From Minisyncoccota bacterium (lineage in GTDB: Bacteria > Patescibacteriota > Minisyncoccia > JAHIHE01 > JAGLIN01), in NCBI GenBank assembly GCA_028691985.1, contig JAQUYG010000003.1, positions 1 to 52,952 on the forward strand: DNA of 52,952 nucleotides. Reading direction: 5' to 3'. The position numbers and the translations under genes were made by a program. The notes below the pieces were generated by a model. The model was not told where the DNA came from, did no database searches, and was given only the letters and a program-made list of their open reading frames with translations. Below, in pieces: positions 33,736 to 42,727 of this stretch (position 1 is the stretch's first letter; every line of letters begins with the position of its first letter).

Positions 33736-35139
33736 TTATTTTGATTCACTGGCACCTAGCCCAAAAGGGATGCTGACTCCGCATATTTTTTTCATAAAAT
33801 TATCCCTTTGCTTTTCATCGGTAATCGCATATAAAAGTGTAATTAATCCTCCTCCGAAAATTATTTTTCCTGCAGTGGTGCTACCTGCAATTTTTCCCAA
33901 TTTCCAGGCGACATCTGTAGTCAGGACGCTCATTACGGCTGTTAATCCTTTGTCTCCGCCGAATTTTCCTGCGAGCATCGCCAACGCCTTAGCAAGTGCC
34001 GCTATCACTCCAGCGGGCAATAAATATTTAAGAAGTTCAAGTAATTTGCTAGCCTTCTTTATGCCTACTTCGTCTAATAATAACTCTCCTGTGCTTTCGT
34101 CATATAAACCTCCCTTAATAAGGTCGGCAAGGGCTTGCAATCGCTCAATGCTTAACCTTTTTTGCATGTGGGATTCCCCCAAGTCTTCTCCGCTATTTAG
34201 ATAATCGCATTTAAGCCAGTCGGCAAGATTTTGAAAACGATTCCCCAGCTCCTTGAAATACTCATTGACTTTTTTGATATCTTCTTTATTTTTCAGCTCG
34301 AATATATTTTCGTTGCCATTCAAAATCTCCAAGAACTCGTCCTGCTTCTTTATAAGTTCTTTCTGTCTGTCCGTAGGCTCGCCTTCTGAATTATCCTCTT
34401 TCAGTTCTTCGACAATTTTATTTTGTCTTTCGTCCAGAAGCTCCTTCAGTTTTTCAGGGTCCTCTTCTACGATTCCAAGTTCGCCCCTATATGTTTTTTT
34501 GAACTCTTTAATTATATTTTCCTTCTCTAATATATCTTTTTCCTTAAATTCTTCCATCAACACAAGCATCTCTTCATATTCTTCGCTATCTATCGGTGCT
34601 TTTTCTAAAATTTCTTTCAAAAATGTTATAATATCCTCTTCGCTAGGTTCCTTCACTTCCGTATTACCTTCTCCTGCAGCGGTTTCTTTCGGCTCTTCGG
34701 TAGTATCATCAACCCCTTCCGTACCAGCTGTATTTTCTGGATTCGTAGTGCCCCCTTCTTCGCTCTCTATCGCTTGTTCTGTTTTTTCTTGGAATTCACC
34801 TCCTGTTATAGAAGCTTCGCCATTTTCTATATTAAGAGGAATTCCTGTTACTGTCCGTGTAAAAAACTCGACAGCTTCCCGCCTCTCTTCTTCTGTTTTA
34901 CTAATTTCCTCCTCTATTTCTTTCGCCGTTTCTGGATTATCAATATAGGAAGTCTTTTCTTCAAGTTTAGCTGTGTCTTCTTGTACATCCTTGGACATTT
35001 CTGTTGCTTCTTGAACCTTCTCTATAACCTCATTCAGTTCTGTCTCTGGAGTTTCTGGATTTTCTGTGGTAGCTTCTGGTTTGCCAGGAGTCATCCCCTC
35101 TTGTTTTTTTTCGTCAGACATATCATTTTGTTCTACCAT
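33736..35139 (-). CDS. Acidic low-complexity protein with a hydrophobic C-terminal region
   Basis: 467 aa from the ATG at 35139. The frame is open for another 35 codons, but that part overlaps the 54-aa gene and reads poorly; an ATG at 35121 is also possible. The first 180 residues are Glu/Thr/Pro-rich and probably disordered. Residues 180-370 are charged and helical. Residues 375-450 are rich in Leu, Ala, Gly and could form two or three membrane-inserting or tightly packed helices (LLPAGVIAALAKALAMLAG and TAGKIIFGGGLITLLYAI). No signal peptide. The shape, with a disordered head and a hydrophobic glycine-rich tail, is like a pore-forming or secreted effector; this is inference. Confidence 0.6.
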   Translation of the reverse strand: MVEQNDMSDEKKQEGMTPGKPEATTENPETPETELNEVIEKVQEATEMSKDVQEDTAKLEEKTSYIDNPETAKEIEEEISKTEEERREAVEFFTRTVTGIPLNIENGEASITGGEFQEKTEQAIESEEGGTTNPENTAGTEGVDDTTEEPKETAAGEGNTEVKEPSEEDIITFLKEILEKAPIDSEEYEEMLVLMEEFKEKDILEKENIIKEFKKTYRGELGIVEEDPEKLKELLDERQNKIVEELKEDNSEGEPTDRQKELIKKQDEFLEILNGNENIFELKNKEDIKKVNEYFKELGNRFQNLADWLKCDYLNSGEDLGESHMQKRLSIERLQALADLIKGGLYDESTGELLLDEVGIKKASKLLELLKYLLPAGVIAALAKALAMLAGKFGGDKGLTAVMSVLTTDVAWKLGKIAGSTTAGKIIFGGGLITLLYAITDEKQRDNFMKKICGVSIPFGLGASESK

Positions 35140-35143
35140 ATTT

Positions 35144-35308
35144 TTAATTGTTATTAATCTTATTTCGAACTTCATCTGCTTTTTCCTTCGAAATAACCTT
35201 ATCAATTCTATTGAATAAAGCCAGCTGCTTTTTTTTGACAGCAACTATTTTTTCTCTGAACACTTCGAAAGCCTGTCTTACAATTTTGATTTTATCTTCA
35301 TTTTTCAT
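35144..35308 (-). CDS. 54-aa basic helical protein
   Basis: Small gene lying 4 bases before the 467-aa gene and 21 bases after the DUF5663-like gene. The translation begins MKNEDKIKIVRQAFEVFREK and ends KINNN. It is amphipathic, helical and lysine-rich. An in-frame ATG two codons upstream (35314) would make it 56 aa. The tight fit between two other genes is the main argument that it is real; codon use and amino-acid make-up are ordinary for the region. Function unknown. Confidence 0.55.
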   Translation of the reverse strand: MKNEDKIKIVRQAFEVFREKIVAVKKKQLALFNRIDKVISKEKADEVRNKINNN

Positions 35309-35329
35309 CTGCATATAGGAATAAGCCTT

Positions 35330-35629
35330 TTATATTTTGGTGTTTAAAAGCTCCTTTTTGGTCTTTTGCGCTTCTTCTTCAAAGATTTCTTTTGCGTTCG
35401 GATTCTTGGTGAGCAGATAATTTTCCATTTCCTCTATATTCTCATCTGGAATCCGGTTGAATTCTTTCGCCTCGTCTTCGCTTAATTCTTTCATAATCCG
35501 AATTCCCGCACGAGAACTAATAAGGCTGACCATTTCTTTCATAATATCATTTTTCCTATTTTTATCCAATAGGTCAAGTCCAAAAGACTCCTCAATATCT
35601 TGCAAAGTTTTTTCACTGATAAGTTGCAT
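35330..35629 (-). CDS. DUF5663-like protein
   Basis: 99 aa, all-helical and acidic. The pattern LISEKTLQDIEESFGL followed by KEMVSLISSRAGIRIMKELSEDEAKEF (a short form given here) resembles the CPR-restricted DUF5663 family of unknown function. It starts a tightly packed run: the 54-aa gene follows after 15 to 21 bases. Upstream, 232 bases without a gene separate it from the 979-aa gene, so a promoter may lie there. Confidence 0.6.
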   Translation of the reverse strand: MQLISEKTLQDIEESFGLDLLDKNRKNDIMKEMVSLISSRAGIRIMKELSEDEAKEFNRIPDENIEEMENYLLTKNPNAKEIFEEEAQKTKKELLNTKI

Positions 35630-35861
35630 AGTTTTAAGTTATTTATGTAATTATGATATGTTGAAATTATGCCAAATCAACTTGATCTGTGACATAATAA
35701 CTTCACTTTTATTTCTCCTTGCCTCGACATTCTCCCGGTAAGAGAGGGATAAATTCCAAACGCCGTATGACTGGATTGTGGAATAGATTTAGTTAACTTG
35801 GTATTACTAATGTAAAACTTTTTTGCTAAGTAGCTTATTCCGAATACTCTTTGTGTTCCTT

Positions 35862-38801
35862 TCAATCCTTATTAGTCATTGCGTTGGAGATAAGTTCTAT
35901 CGCATCTTTTACTTTTATACCCTGGGTTGATTCTATATCGTTTCCAAAGGTTTTTAAAACTGCAAGTCTTTTCGCTTTAGAGACTTCCGTATTTTTAAAG
36001 AATGTGTCTGAGATTAAAACATCCTCTCCCCACCCTTTGAGAAAATCTTTAGCGTTTTTTAATTCTACTTTGCTTGCCTTTAATAGGCTTTCGTAAATAG
36101 ACTTATTTCTTTCCTCTAGCGAAGTTCTTTTATTGGCATCTTTTTCTAGCGATTTTTTAAGTTGTTCCTCTGCTGACCTTAGCTCGTCATAAACATCGTA
36201 GTTAGGCTGAAAAGTGAATTCTTTCACCCTCTCGGCTATCATCTTTCTGATATCTTTTATATCTTCTTCATTTAAGTTAAAACTATCGGTTATTCTTTTC
36301 ATAAATAACCGTTCTGCGTTTTGATTGATTATAGGCGTATTTTCTTCAACTGGTATAGAATATTGCCTCGTAGTAGCAGTATTTCTTTCGTATTTTTTTG
36401 CTTCTCTTATAGATTCTTCCTCTATTAAATCACGAAGTTCTTCGTTTAGATTATTGCCTTTAATTAAAAGTTTTAACGGATCGTTGTCATCATTAAGTTC
36501 AATATATCTTTTTAGTCTAGGGTATCTATCAAACAATTCCCTCCTCTTCTTATCCCATGAGCTATCCAAGGACTTTGGTTTTTCTTCGTTCTCCTCCTTG
36601 TCCTTGACTGTATCCCCTGATACATTCTCTTCTTCTTGAGGATTTATTAGAGGTATTGCAGTTTTCTTTGTAGCTCTCTTAGGAATTATTTTTTCTTTTT
36701 CAATTTTTTTAGGATTAACTTTTTCTTGTTTTGCGTCAGGGTTAATTATAATCAAGGGATCATCTTCGTCATCTTTGGTTCCTGTGTTTTTTTCTTGACC
36801 TGTTGCATTTCCTCCGGCAGAGCTATTACCGCTTGCGCTAGACCCCCCTGCTCCGGTTGCAGTAGTTTTTTTGTCGTCTTTGTTCTTATCTTCCTTAAGT
36901 TTTTCTTCTTTAATTTCAACTTTAATCTTTTGCTTCTTGAGCCCCATCCTGCTCAAAATCCCTTTGTTTTTATCCCAATTAACCTTGCTAAAATCAACAT
37001 TAAAAGTTACCAACATTTCTGAACCGTCATTCTGTTTAAATATCGCATTAATTATAAGTAACTCACCTTCCTTAAGCACTCTTACATCCCTTGTTCTCTC
37101 AAAAAAAGCAAACTCCGCTTCTTTATAATCCGATATAAATGCTATTCTTCTTAACACATCCTCTTCTTGTTCTTTTTCAAGAGTTTTTCTTTGTGAAAGT
37201 GTTTTATTAAAAAAATTCAAATCGTTTTCATCTAGTTTAAATTGGCCATTCGTAATTTTTGTTTCATTAGAATTTTTTTCTGCTTCCTTTTTTTTATTAT
37301 TGTTCCGAGAGGGGTTTTCTCCAGTATTATTTTCCATCGCTATATTTGCCAGTTTTTCAGTACCCATTCTTTTTTGTTCGGATAATCCAGTTTTTTCTTT
37401 CTTAACAGTTTTTTGCATAGCACTTACTCCACCCATAACAAGTTTGAAAATCGTATCGCTTTCTTGAGGATTCAGAGTGGTACCTTCTTTGGTTTTCTTA
37501 AAGAAAATCTTTTCAAGCTCATGGACCGATCCGGCAGTCATCACTGCGCCTGATACCAAATTAAAATTGCGTAAAGCTCTTTCGAATTCTGCTTCCGCTT
37601 TTTCAATTGCCTTCTCTGCTTTTTTAATCTCCGACTGAAGCTCTATTATTTTTTCTTCGCCCGCTTTGTTTATAGTTGCTTTTTCTAAGGAGTTTTTGAT
37701 ATTTTTTGATTCCTCTTCTTTAACTCGCAGATTTTCTGAAGCTTCGGTAACTTTTTCTTGCCACTTTATTCTTTCCTTTGCAAGTTTTTTAAAAGATTCA
37801 ATACTCTCCCCAACTGTCTCCAGCTGCCTCTCTGTTATATTTTCTAACACCCCTTCTTGTTGCTCCATGTTTGTCTCCTGTTCTTCTGTTTTTGTCTCCT
37901 GTTGTTCTGATTCCGGTTCTTCTGTTTTTGTCTCCTGTTGTTCTGATTCTGACTCCTTTCTGTCCGTCTTACTCGCTTCTTGAGTTTTCTCTTCTGCTTC
38001 TTTTTCCTTAGAAAGATACTCACTTCCCTGCATAAAAGGTTTGCCTTCTTTACTAAAAATATTTATAGGATTCCTGCCCTTTGAAGAGGGGTTGTTGATA
38101 TCTGTTCCTGACATCCGTATGCTCTCCCTTGCTTTTTCTATCTTTAATTTTTCTTCGCGTATTTTTGTCATCAATGAAATGAGAGACTTAATGTCTTTAT
38201 ATTCTTTGATGTCATTAATGTTTATTTCTGTATCCTTAAATTGTTCTCTAAAATCTTCTGCGATTACCTTAGTCTTATTAAATACACTTTCTTCTCCTGC
38301 CAAAAATGCCTTAATCTCTAAAATCTTTTTTTCCCATTCCCCTATTAAACTGAAGTCCTTCTTTATAAAAGTATCAATCTCTTGCCACTTTTCGTAAAGT
38401 CGAACCCTCTCTTCTTTTAAGACTTTTTCTCTTATTTCTTCTAGTTCTTGCTGCCTCTTTTTTCTTTCCGTTTCTTCAGCGCTCTGAGTTTTTTCAAGAG
38501 CTTTCTCCTTAATATTCCTTATTATTTTATTTTCAGAATCTCGAATAGGTCTTTTTTGTGCTTCTCTTTTTATATTTTCAATAACAGCTCTTTCTTCGCT
38601 CGTGATGCCTTCATTTATCTCAGTTTTAATCACTACTATCCCCTCGTTTTCTTCGTTTATTCTATCTCTGCGTCTAGCTATCTTTTCGTCTTCTTTATCT
38701 ATTCTATTCTGCTCAGCTTCTTTTTCTTTCGCTTCTTTGTTCAGGTTATTGAATGTTTCAAAAGGGGTATTACTGCTCTGTTCTTTTTTAACCTCAGTCA
38801 T
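35862..38801 (-). CDS. Large cytoplasmic low-complexity coiled-coil protein
   Basis: 979 aa, no membrane segment and no signal. Long charged coiled coils fill residues 1-230 and about 330-420. Between them lies a repeat zone (about 280-315) where SEQQETKTEEPE and SEQQETKTEEQE follow each other, encoded by a 36-base tandem repeat. A small folded region with beta-strand character is at about 535-620, a Gly/Ser/Ala linker at about 645-670, and a helical C-terminal part from about 760 (ELFDRYPRLKRYIELNDD). No known domain is recognised. It is the first gene of the block that ends with the VirD4-like ATPase, and it could be a scaffold or the exported substrate of that machine. Confidence 0.7.
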   Translation of the reverse strand: MTEVKKEQSSNTPFETFNNLNKEAKEKEAEQNRIDKEDEKIARRRDRINEENEGIVVIKTEINEGITSEERAVIENIKREAQKRPIRDSENKIIRNIKEKALEKTQSAEETERKKRQQELEEIREKVLKEERVRLYEKWQEIDTFIKKDFSLIGEWEKKILEIKAFLAGEESVFNKTKVIAEDFREQFKDTEININDIKEYKDIKSLISLMTKIREEKLKIEKARESIRMSGTDINNPSSKGRNPINIFSKEGKPFMQGSEYLSKEKEAEEKTQEASKTDRKESESEQQETKTEEPESEQQETKTEEQETNMEQQEGVLENITERQLETVGESIESFKKLAKERIKWQEKVTEASENLRVKEEESKNIKNSLEKATINKAGEEKIIELQSEIKKAEKAIEKAEAEFERALRNFNLVSGAVMTAGSVHELEKIFFKKTKEGTTLNPQESDTIFKLVMGGVSAMQKTVKKEKTGLSEQKRMGTEKLANIAMENNTGENPSRNNNKKKEAEKNSNETKITNGQFKLDENDLNFFNKTLSQRKTLEKEQEEDVLRRIAFISDYKEAEFAFFERTRDVRVLKEGELLIINAIFKQNDGSEMLVTFNVDFSKVNWDKNKGILSRMGLKKQKIKVEIKEEKLKEDKNKDDKKTTATGAGGSSASGNSSAGGNATGQEKNTGTKDDEDDPLIIINPDAKQEKVNPKKIEKEKIIPKRATKKTAIPLINPQEEENVSGDTVKDKEENEEKPKSLDSSWDKKRRELFDRYPRLKRYIELNDDNDPLKLLIKGNNLNEELRDLIEEESIREAKKYERNTATTRQYSIPVEENTPIINQNAERLFMKRITDSFNLNEEDIKDIRKMIAERVKEFTFQPNYDVYDELRSAEEQLKKSLEKDANKRTSLEERNKSIYESLLKASKVELKNAKDFLKGWGEDVLISDTFFKNTEVSKAKRLAVLKTFGNDIESTQGIKVKDAIELISNAMTNKD
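37866..37952. repeat. 36-base tandem repeat in the 979-aa gene
   Basis: Two almost identical 36-base units (37881-37916 and 37917-37952) and a partial third (from 37866) encode 12-residue repeats rich in E, Q, T. Because the unit is a multiple of three, copy changes would keep the frame. It is too short and wholly coding, so it is not a CRISPR. Confidence 0.8.
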
Positions 38802-38843
38802 ATTTTTAAAAATTAATTTTTATTTAAAAAACCATGTCTAAAC

Positions 38844-39845
38844 TCATTCAAATATTTTTACTAAAAATAGTACATAAATCATAATATACATCATTCCTTC
38901 CCAATTATATATCTTTCTTGAGATTCCGGAAAATACATATAGAATTGTAGTGGCAATCAGGAAAGGAATTCCGACGGAATAAGTCTTTTCGTCGACAGCA
39001 AGCGGAGTAATGATTGCCGGTAGCCCTATGACTATCAGTGCGTTGAATATGTTTGATCCAAATACATTTCCCAGTGCGATTTCATATTTCTTCTTTTTTG
39101 CGGCCTGCACGGAAACAATAAGTTCTGGCAGTGAAGTTCCAAGTGCCATGGCGCTCATAACAATCAGTGAAGAATCGACATTAATTTCTTCCGCAATTTT
39201 TATAATTGACTCTACTGTCTGATTTGCTCCCAAGTATATAAAAATCGAGCTGGCAATAAGATACGCGAAGACTTTTGGGTCAATCTTTTCATGGTGTTTC
39301 CAGAGTCTTTTTAATATTTTTAGCCTGTCTAGTCTGGTCACTGGCAGTTCGCTGTCTCCCCCGTTATCCTTATGAGCCAGAGCTTTTCTTTCTTTGCCTG
39401 ATGACACTAGGTAGAATGTATAGATGAGGTAAGTACAAACCGCGATAGCTCCCTCAATTCTGGTCACCTGTTTGTCTTGCAATATAAAAACGATCAATGT
39501 TGTGACTGATGCCAAGAGCGGCAAATCCAGGTTAATAAGGCTTCTTTTGATGCTGATTTTTTTGGCAACGATTGAGGCCATGCCTACTATGAGCAGTATG
39601 TTTGCGATATTGGATCCGATGGCGTTGGCAGCAGCTATCTCCGTATCATTCTTCATGACGCCGATGATCGAAGTTGCAAGTTCTGGCAGGGATGTTCCAA
39701 TACTGACAATTGCGACTCCGACAATAAAGGATGGAATTTTGAAAGCAAGTCCGATTTTTTCAGCGCTTTCAGTGAAGATATCCGCAGATTTTATAAGTAT
39801 GATCAAACTGATGACAAACGAACCTATCCAAAATAGTAAATCCAT
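38844..39845 (-). CDS. Calcium/sodium antiporter (CaCA family, YrbG-like)
   Basis: 333 aa, about ten membrane helices in two inverted halves. The alpha-1 repeat carries IGTSLPELATS (about 52-62) and the alpha-2 repeat LGTSLPELIVS (about 237-247); their Glu residues coordinate the cation. A soluble loop of about 40 residues joins the halves, as in the YrbG subfamily. It probably exports Ca2+ in exchange for Na+ or H+. It lies 4 bases after the 252-aa gene and 42 bases before the 979-aa gene. Confidence 0.95.
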   Translation of the reverse strand: MDLLFWIGSFVISLIILIKSADIFTESAEKIGLAFKIPSFIVGVAIVSIGTSLPELATSIIGVMKNDTEIAAANAIGSNIANILLIVGMASIVAKKISIKRSLINLDLPLLASVTTLIVFILQDKQVTRIEGAIAVCTYLIYTFYLVSSGKERKALAHKDNGGDSELPVTRLDRLKILKRLWKHHEKIDPKVFAYLIASSIFIYLGANQTVESIIKIAEEINVDSSLIVMSAMALGTSLPELIVSVQAAKKKKYEIALGNVFGSNIFNALIVIGLPAIITPLAVDEKTYSVGIPFLIATTILYVFSGISRKIYNWEGMMYIMIYVLFLVKIFE

Positions 39846-39849
39846 ATTT

Positions 39850-40608
39850 TTAATTTGATCCGGGTTTGACTGGTCCCTTTGAACTGGACGCGCCAGACCT
39901 TTTATTGATTAACTCTGTCTTATCGACCCTTTTATAGGTCATGTGGTCTTCTTGTCCCAATAGGGCATTCTTCATTGCTTTTAGCTCTCTGCGGCTAAAA
40001 AACTTTTTGACTCCTGCTGAATTTCTGATTATGCCTTCTTTTTTCATCTCTTGGGTAAATTCTTTGAATTTTATATCCGATCCTCCTCTTCTCAATCCAG
40101 TTTCAAATTTTAGAATCTCGTCTCTGTCCATAGTTCCCAGATTGGTATTTTTTAAATTATGGTATTTTCCTAAAAGCTGCATAAATTCTCTCTGTTTCTT
40201 GATTGAGACACCTTTTGCGCCGGTCTTTATCGTTCGCTCGATTTTTTTATCTATTTTTTGGGTTCCATAGCCGAGCCTTCTTCCCTTACTGTCGAATATT
40301 CCTGAACCTTTATCTAAAACAAAAGTTTTCTTGATTTCAGCCTTCTGTCCTCCGATCGTCCTGGCATTTTCTTTTTCCCGGGCGATTCTTTCCTCTTCTT
40401 CCAAATCTCTCTTGCTCTTCCTGGATTTTTCCAGCTCCTTTAATTCTTCTTTTTTCTGCTCTTCTTTCTCCGCTCTTTCCTCTTCGGATTTTTTTATGAA
40501 CTGTTCAAAAGTTTCCTGTTCCAGTACCGCCAATTTTTTTTCTTCCTCTTTCTTTTTTTCCTCCTCACTGCCGTCGGTAGGCCTGAATTTTTTATTTCGC
40601 GTTAGCAT
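39850..40608 (-). CDS. Charged protein of unknown function, Lys/Glu-rich N-terminus
   Basis: 252 aa. The first 95 residues are an uninterrupted Glu/Lys helix (probable coiled coil). Residues about 95-130 contain GSGIFDSKGRRLGYGT, and the rest (about 130-235) is basic and helical with RRELKAMKNALLG, which might bind nucleic acid or another acidic partner. No membrane segment. Lying between ftsQ and the antiporter, its role is unknown. Confidence 0.6.
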   Translation of the reverse strand: MLTRNKKFRPTDGSEEEKKKEEEKKLAVLEQETFEQFIKKSEEERAEKEEQKKEELKELEKSRKSKRDLEEEERIAREKENARTIGGQKAEIKKTFVLDKGSGIFDSKGRRLGYGTQKIDKKIERTIKTGAKGVSIKKQREFMQLLGKYHNLKNTNLGTMDRDEILKFETGLRRGGSDIKFKEFTQEMKKEGIIRNSAGVKKFFSRRELKAMKNALLGQEDHMTYKRVDKTELINKRSGASSSKGPVKPGSN

Positions 40609-40671
40609 ATTTTTTACTTAACCTTATTATTCAGTATAACAGCTTATAAATCGGCGTAAAATTTCTTTCTT

Positions 40672-41697
40672 TTACTTATAAAAAACTCGATCTTCCGTTT
40701 TTAAATATATATATTCAAGCGAATCTATACTATCTTTTCCTATGCCGTCAGAAAGAAAATATCCCAAATTTTTTGCTTGTTTTGCCGCATCTTTCGTGGT
40801 GTCGAAATAAACTTTTATGTTTTTATCTGTCACAGCGACCAATTCCCTACTCGCAGTTCCTTTGGTTTGATAATATTTTATTTTTAACTGTGAATTATAA
40901 CTTATTTTATTGTTTATGTCAAGTAAAAAATCTATAAAGTTATTATCTGAAACTTTGTCGTTTATCTTCAAATCTTCCTTATACTCATCACTTATTATCT
41001 CGTTTATTTCGTTTTTTATTTCCTCTTTATTCGATTTTTCTCCTGGAGCTTTCTGCTCACTTTCTTTATCTGTTTTCTCTATGTCTAATGAGGTATTTTT
41101 TTCTAGCAGAGGACTCTCTTTATCGATATCTTTAGATTCTTCTTCCTTTTCTCTCATTGTCTCATATTCAGTCTCGATAATCTTTATAAAATATTTACTT
41201 TCTTCGACAAGCGCAGTCTCGTCTGCATCCATAAAAACTGTTCCTTCTGCGTTGATAAGGAAACATTTTTGCCGGCACCAGATTAGAGCGGGATCTTCTT
41301 CCTCAATTTTCACAGTAAGCTTATCTGGCAGGACTTTTTCAACTCTGACCTCTTTGATTTCTGGAAAATCATTTTTAAGTTGATTGGCGAGTTCTTCTGG
41401 CTCAACTAGAAAAAAATTCTTTCCCGAGAGACCATATTCCTGTCTCAATTCCATATTCATATCCATTTTTGCTTTTATTTCCTCTTTTGTCAGATTTTCG
41501 TTTCCGGATATCTCTAAATTTTTTATTACAAACAAATCAGAAAAAGCGAATACATAAGTTCCACAAGACAATCCGATTAAAAAGACAACGATAAAGAATG
41601 ACCTCTTGTTTAAAAGATTTCTTTTTTTATGGTATCTGAATCTCATCTTGTTTTTTTTCAGAAAACCTGTATTTTTTTTGCGATTGGATTTTAACAT
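40672..41697 (-). CDS. ftsQ: FtsQ/DivIB-type division protein with POTRA domain
   Basis: 341 aa. A basic cytoplasmic N-terminus (1-32), one membrane helix (about 33-52), then a POTRA domain (about 55-125) beginning VIKNLEISGNENLTKEEI and including FPEIKEVRVEKVLPDKLTV. The following beta domain carries the family's pattern DPALIWCRQKCFLINAEGTVF. A hydrophilic Glu/Lys-rich insertion at about 180-250 is unusual for the family. FtsQ links FtsB/FtsL to the septal wall machinery. Its ATG overlaps the stop of the FemX-like gene (TAATG). ftsA and ftsZ are not in the window. Confidence 0.85.
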   Translation of the reverse strand: MLKSNRKKNTGFLKKNKMRFRYHKKRNLLNKRSFFIVVFLIGLSCGTYVFAFSDLFVIKNLEISGNENLTKEEIKAKMDMNMELRQEYGLSGKNFFLVEPEELANQLKNDFPEIKEVRVEKVLPDKLTVKIEEEDPALIWCRQKCFLINAEGTVFMDADETALVEESKYFIKIIETEYETMREKEEESKDIDKESPLLEKNTSLDIEKTDKESEQKAPGEKSNKEEIKNEINEIISDEYKEDLKINDKVSDNNFIDFLLDINNKISYNSQLKIKYYQTKGTASRELVAVTDKNIKVYFDTTKDAAKQAKNLGYFLSDGIGKDSIDSLEYIYLKTEDRVFYK

Positions 41698-42716
41698 TAA
41701 TATCCTCTCTTAATTTTTCTAAGAGTCTCCACTAGATAAGTTAGTCTATATCTTGAATTAAGCGGTAGGTCTTGGCAATGCACCAGACTCATTTCTTCGC
41801 CTCCGAACCCCTTCTTAAATTTGGAAAGTCCGAACCACGGGTGCCTGGGCTTATTATCAACTATGCCGTAAAAATTGAATTTCTTAATTCCTCGTTTTTG
41901 CGCTTCTTGTATTGCCGTAAATAACGCCAAATATGAGGATGGTATCTTCGTATGCTCCGAAGAAGATGCTCCATGGTGATAAAAAGCTTCATTCCCATAA
42001 AAAACGATTATGGCGCTGGAAATGATTTTGTTCTCATAGCGGGCGTTAAATATACTGATCTGCCCGTCTTTTTTAAAAGTTTCCAGTTCTTGTTTTATAT
42101 ATTCGTAAGAAAAAGGCACGAAGTGATGTCTTCGGACGGTCTCCATGTGGATTTTGTAAAAACTTTTCAGGAATTCTTCCGAATCTCCTTGTATGATTTC
42201 AACGCCTTCTTTGCCGGCGCGTCGAATCAAATTGCGATGATTTTTTTTCATTTCAGAGAGAAGATTGGCCTCATCCTTGTCGATGTTGAGTATCCATGTG
42301 GTCTCAGGGTGCATCATATGGATAGGCGCATTTTTGAATCCCGCTTTTTTGAAAATTGCCAGATTTTCCTCGTTCGATTTAAAAATAGGACTGATTCTTA
42401 TGAAAGCCGCCCCTTCCTTTTTTCCCAAAACAGTCAGGAAAGATTTTAATTCTCCAATAGTTTCCTTTTTGCTTTGTTCAGAATCTACCACCGGACCATG
42501 CGGAACAAAAAGAAAAGTTCCTCTTCTTGCCTTGACCTTGATGACCAACGCAACCGCAACGAGATTTTTTTCTTGGAAAAATCCTAATCGCCAAATTTTT
42601 TCTCCGGTATTTTTATTGAATTCCCCCCAGTTCCATGAGTGTAAAAAAGAGTCGGTGTCATTCTTGGTGACGAAATTCTCCCAGTCTTCTTTTTCGGTAA
42701 TTTCGGAAATATTCAT
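41697..42716 (-). CDS. FemX/FemAB-family peptidoglycan interpeptide bridge aminoacyltransferase
   Basis: 339 aa, the usual size for a FemX-like protein with two GNAT folds. Landmarks are SFLHSWNWGEF near the start, RGTFLFVPHGPVV, KKNHRNLIRRAGKEGVEI, and the late GIKKFNFYGI with HPWFGLSKFKKGFGGE. Such enzymes add an amino acid from aminoacyl-tRNA to the peptide stem of lipid II. The coiled-coil arm seen in Staphylococcus FemA is absent. It lies between the DegT-family and ftsQ genes in an envelope cluster. Confidence 0.88.
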   Translation of the reverse strand: MNISEITEKEDWENFVTKNDTDSFLHSWNWGEFNKNTGEKIWRLGFFQEKNLVAVALVIKVKARRGTFLFVPHGPVVDSEQSKKETIGELKSFLTVLGKKEGAAFIRISPIFKSNEENLAIFKKAGFKNAPIHMMHPETTWILNIDKDEANLLSEMKKNHRNLIRRAGKEGVEIIQGDSEEFLKSFYKIHMETVRRHHFVPFSYEYIKQELETFKKDGQISIFNARYENKIISSAIIVFYGNEAFYHHGASSSEHTKIPSSYLALFTAIQEAQKRGIKKFNFYGIVDNKPRHPWFGLSKFKKGFGGEEMSLVHCQDLPLNSRYRLTYLVETLRKIKRGY

Positions 42717-42727
42717 AAGATCTCAAA

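Noticed and set aside
33736-35244. Longer start (502 aa) for the acidic protein
   Set aside because: The extra 35 codons overlap the 54-aa gene and have no ribosome binding site; the start at 35139 fits the packing.
37866-37952. CRISPR-like repeats
   Set aside because: The repeats are directly adjacent, without spacers, and in frame within a coding sequence.
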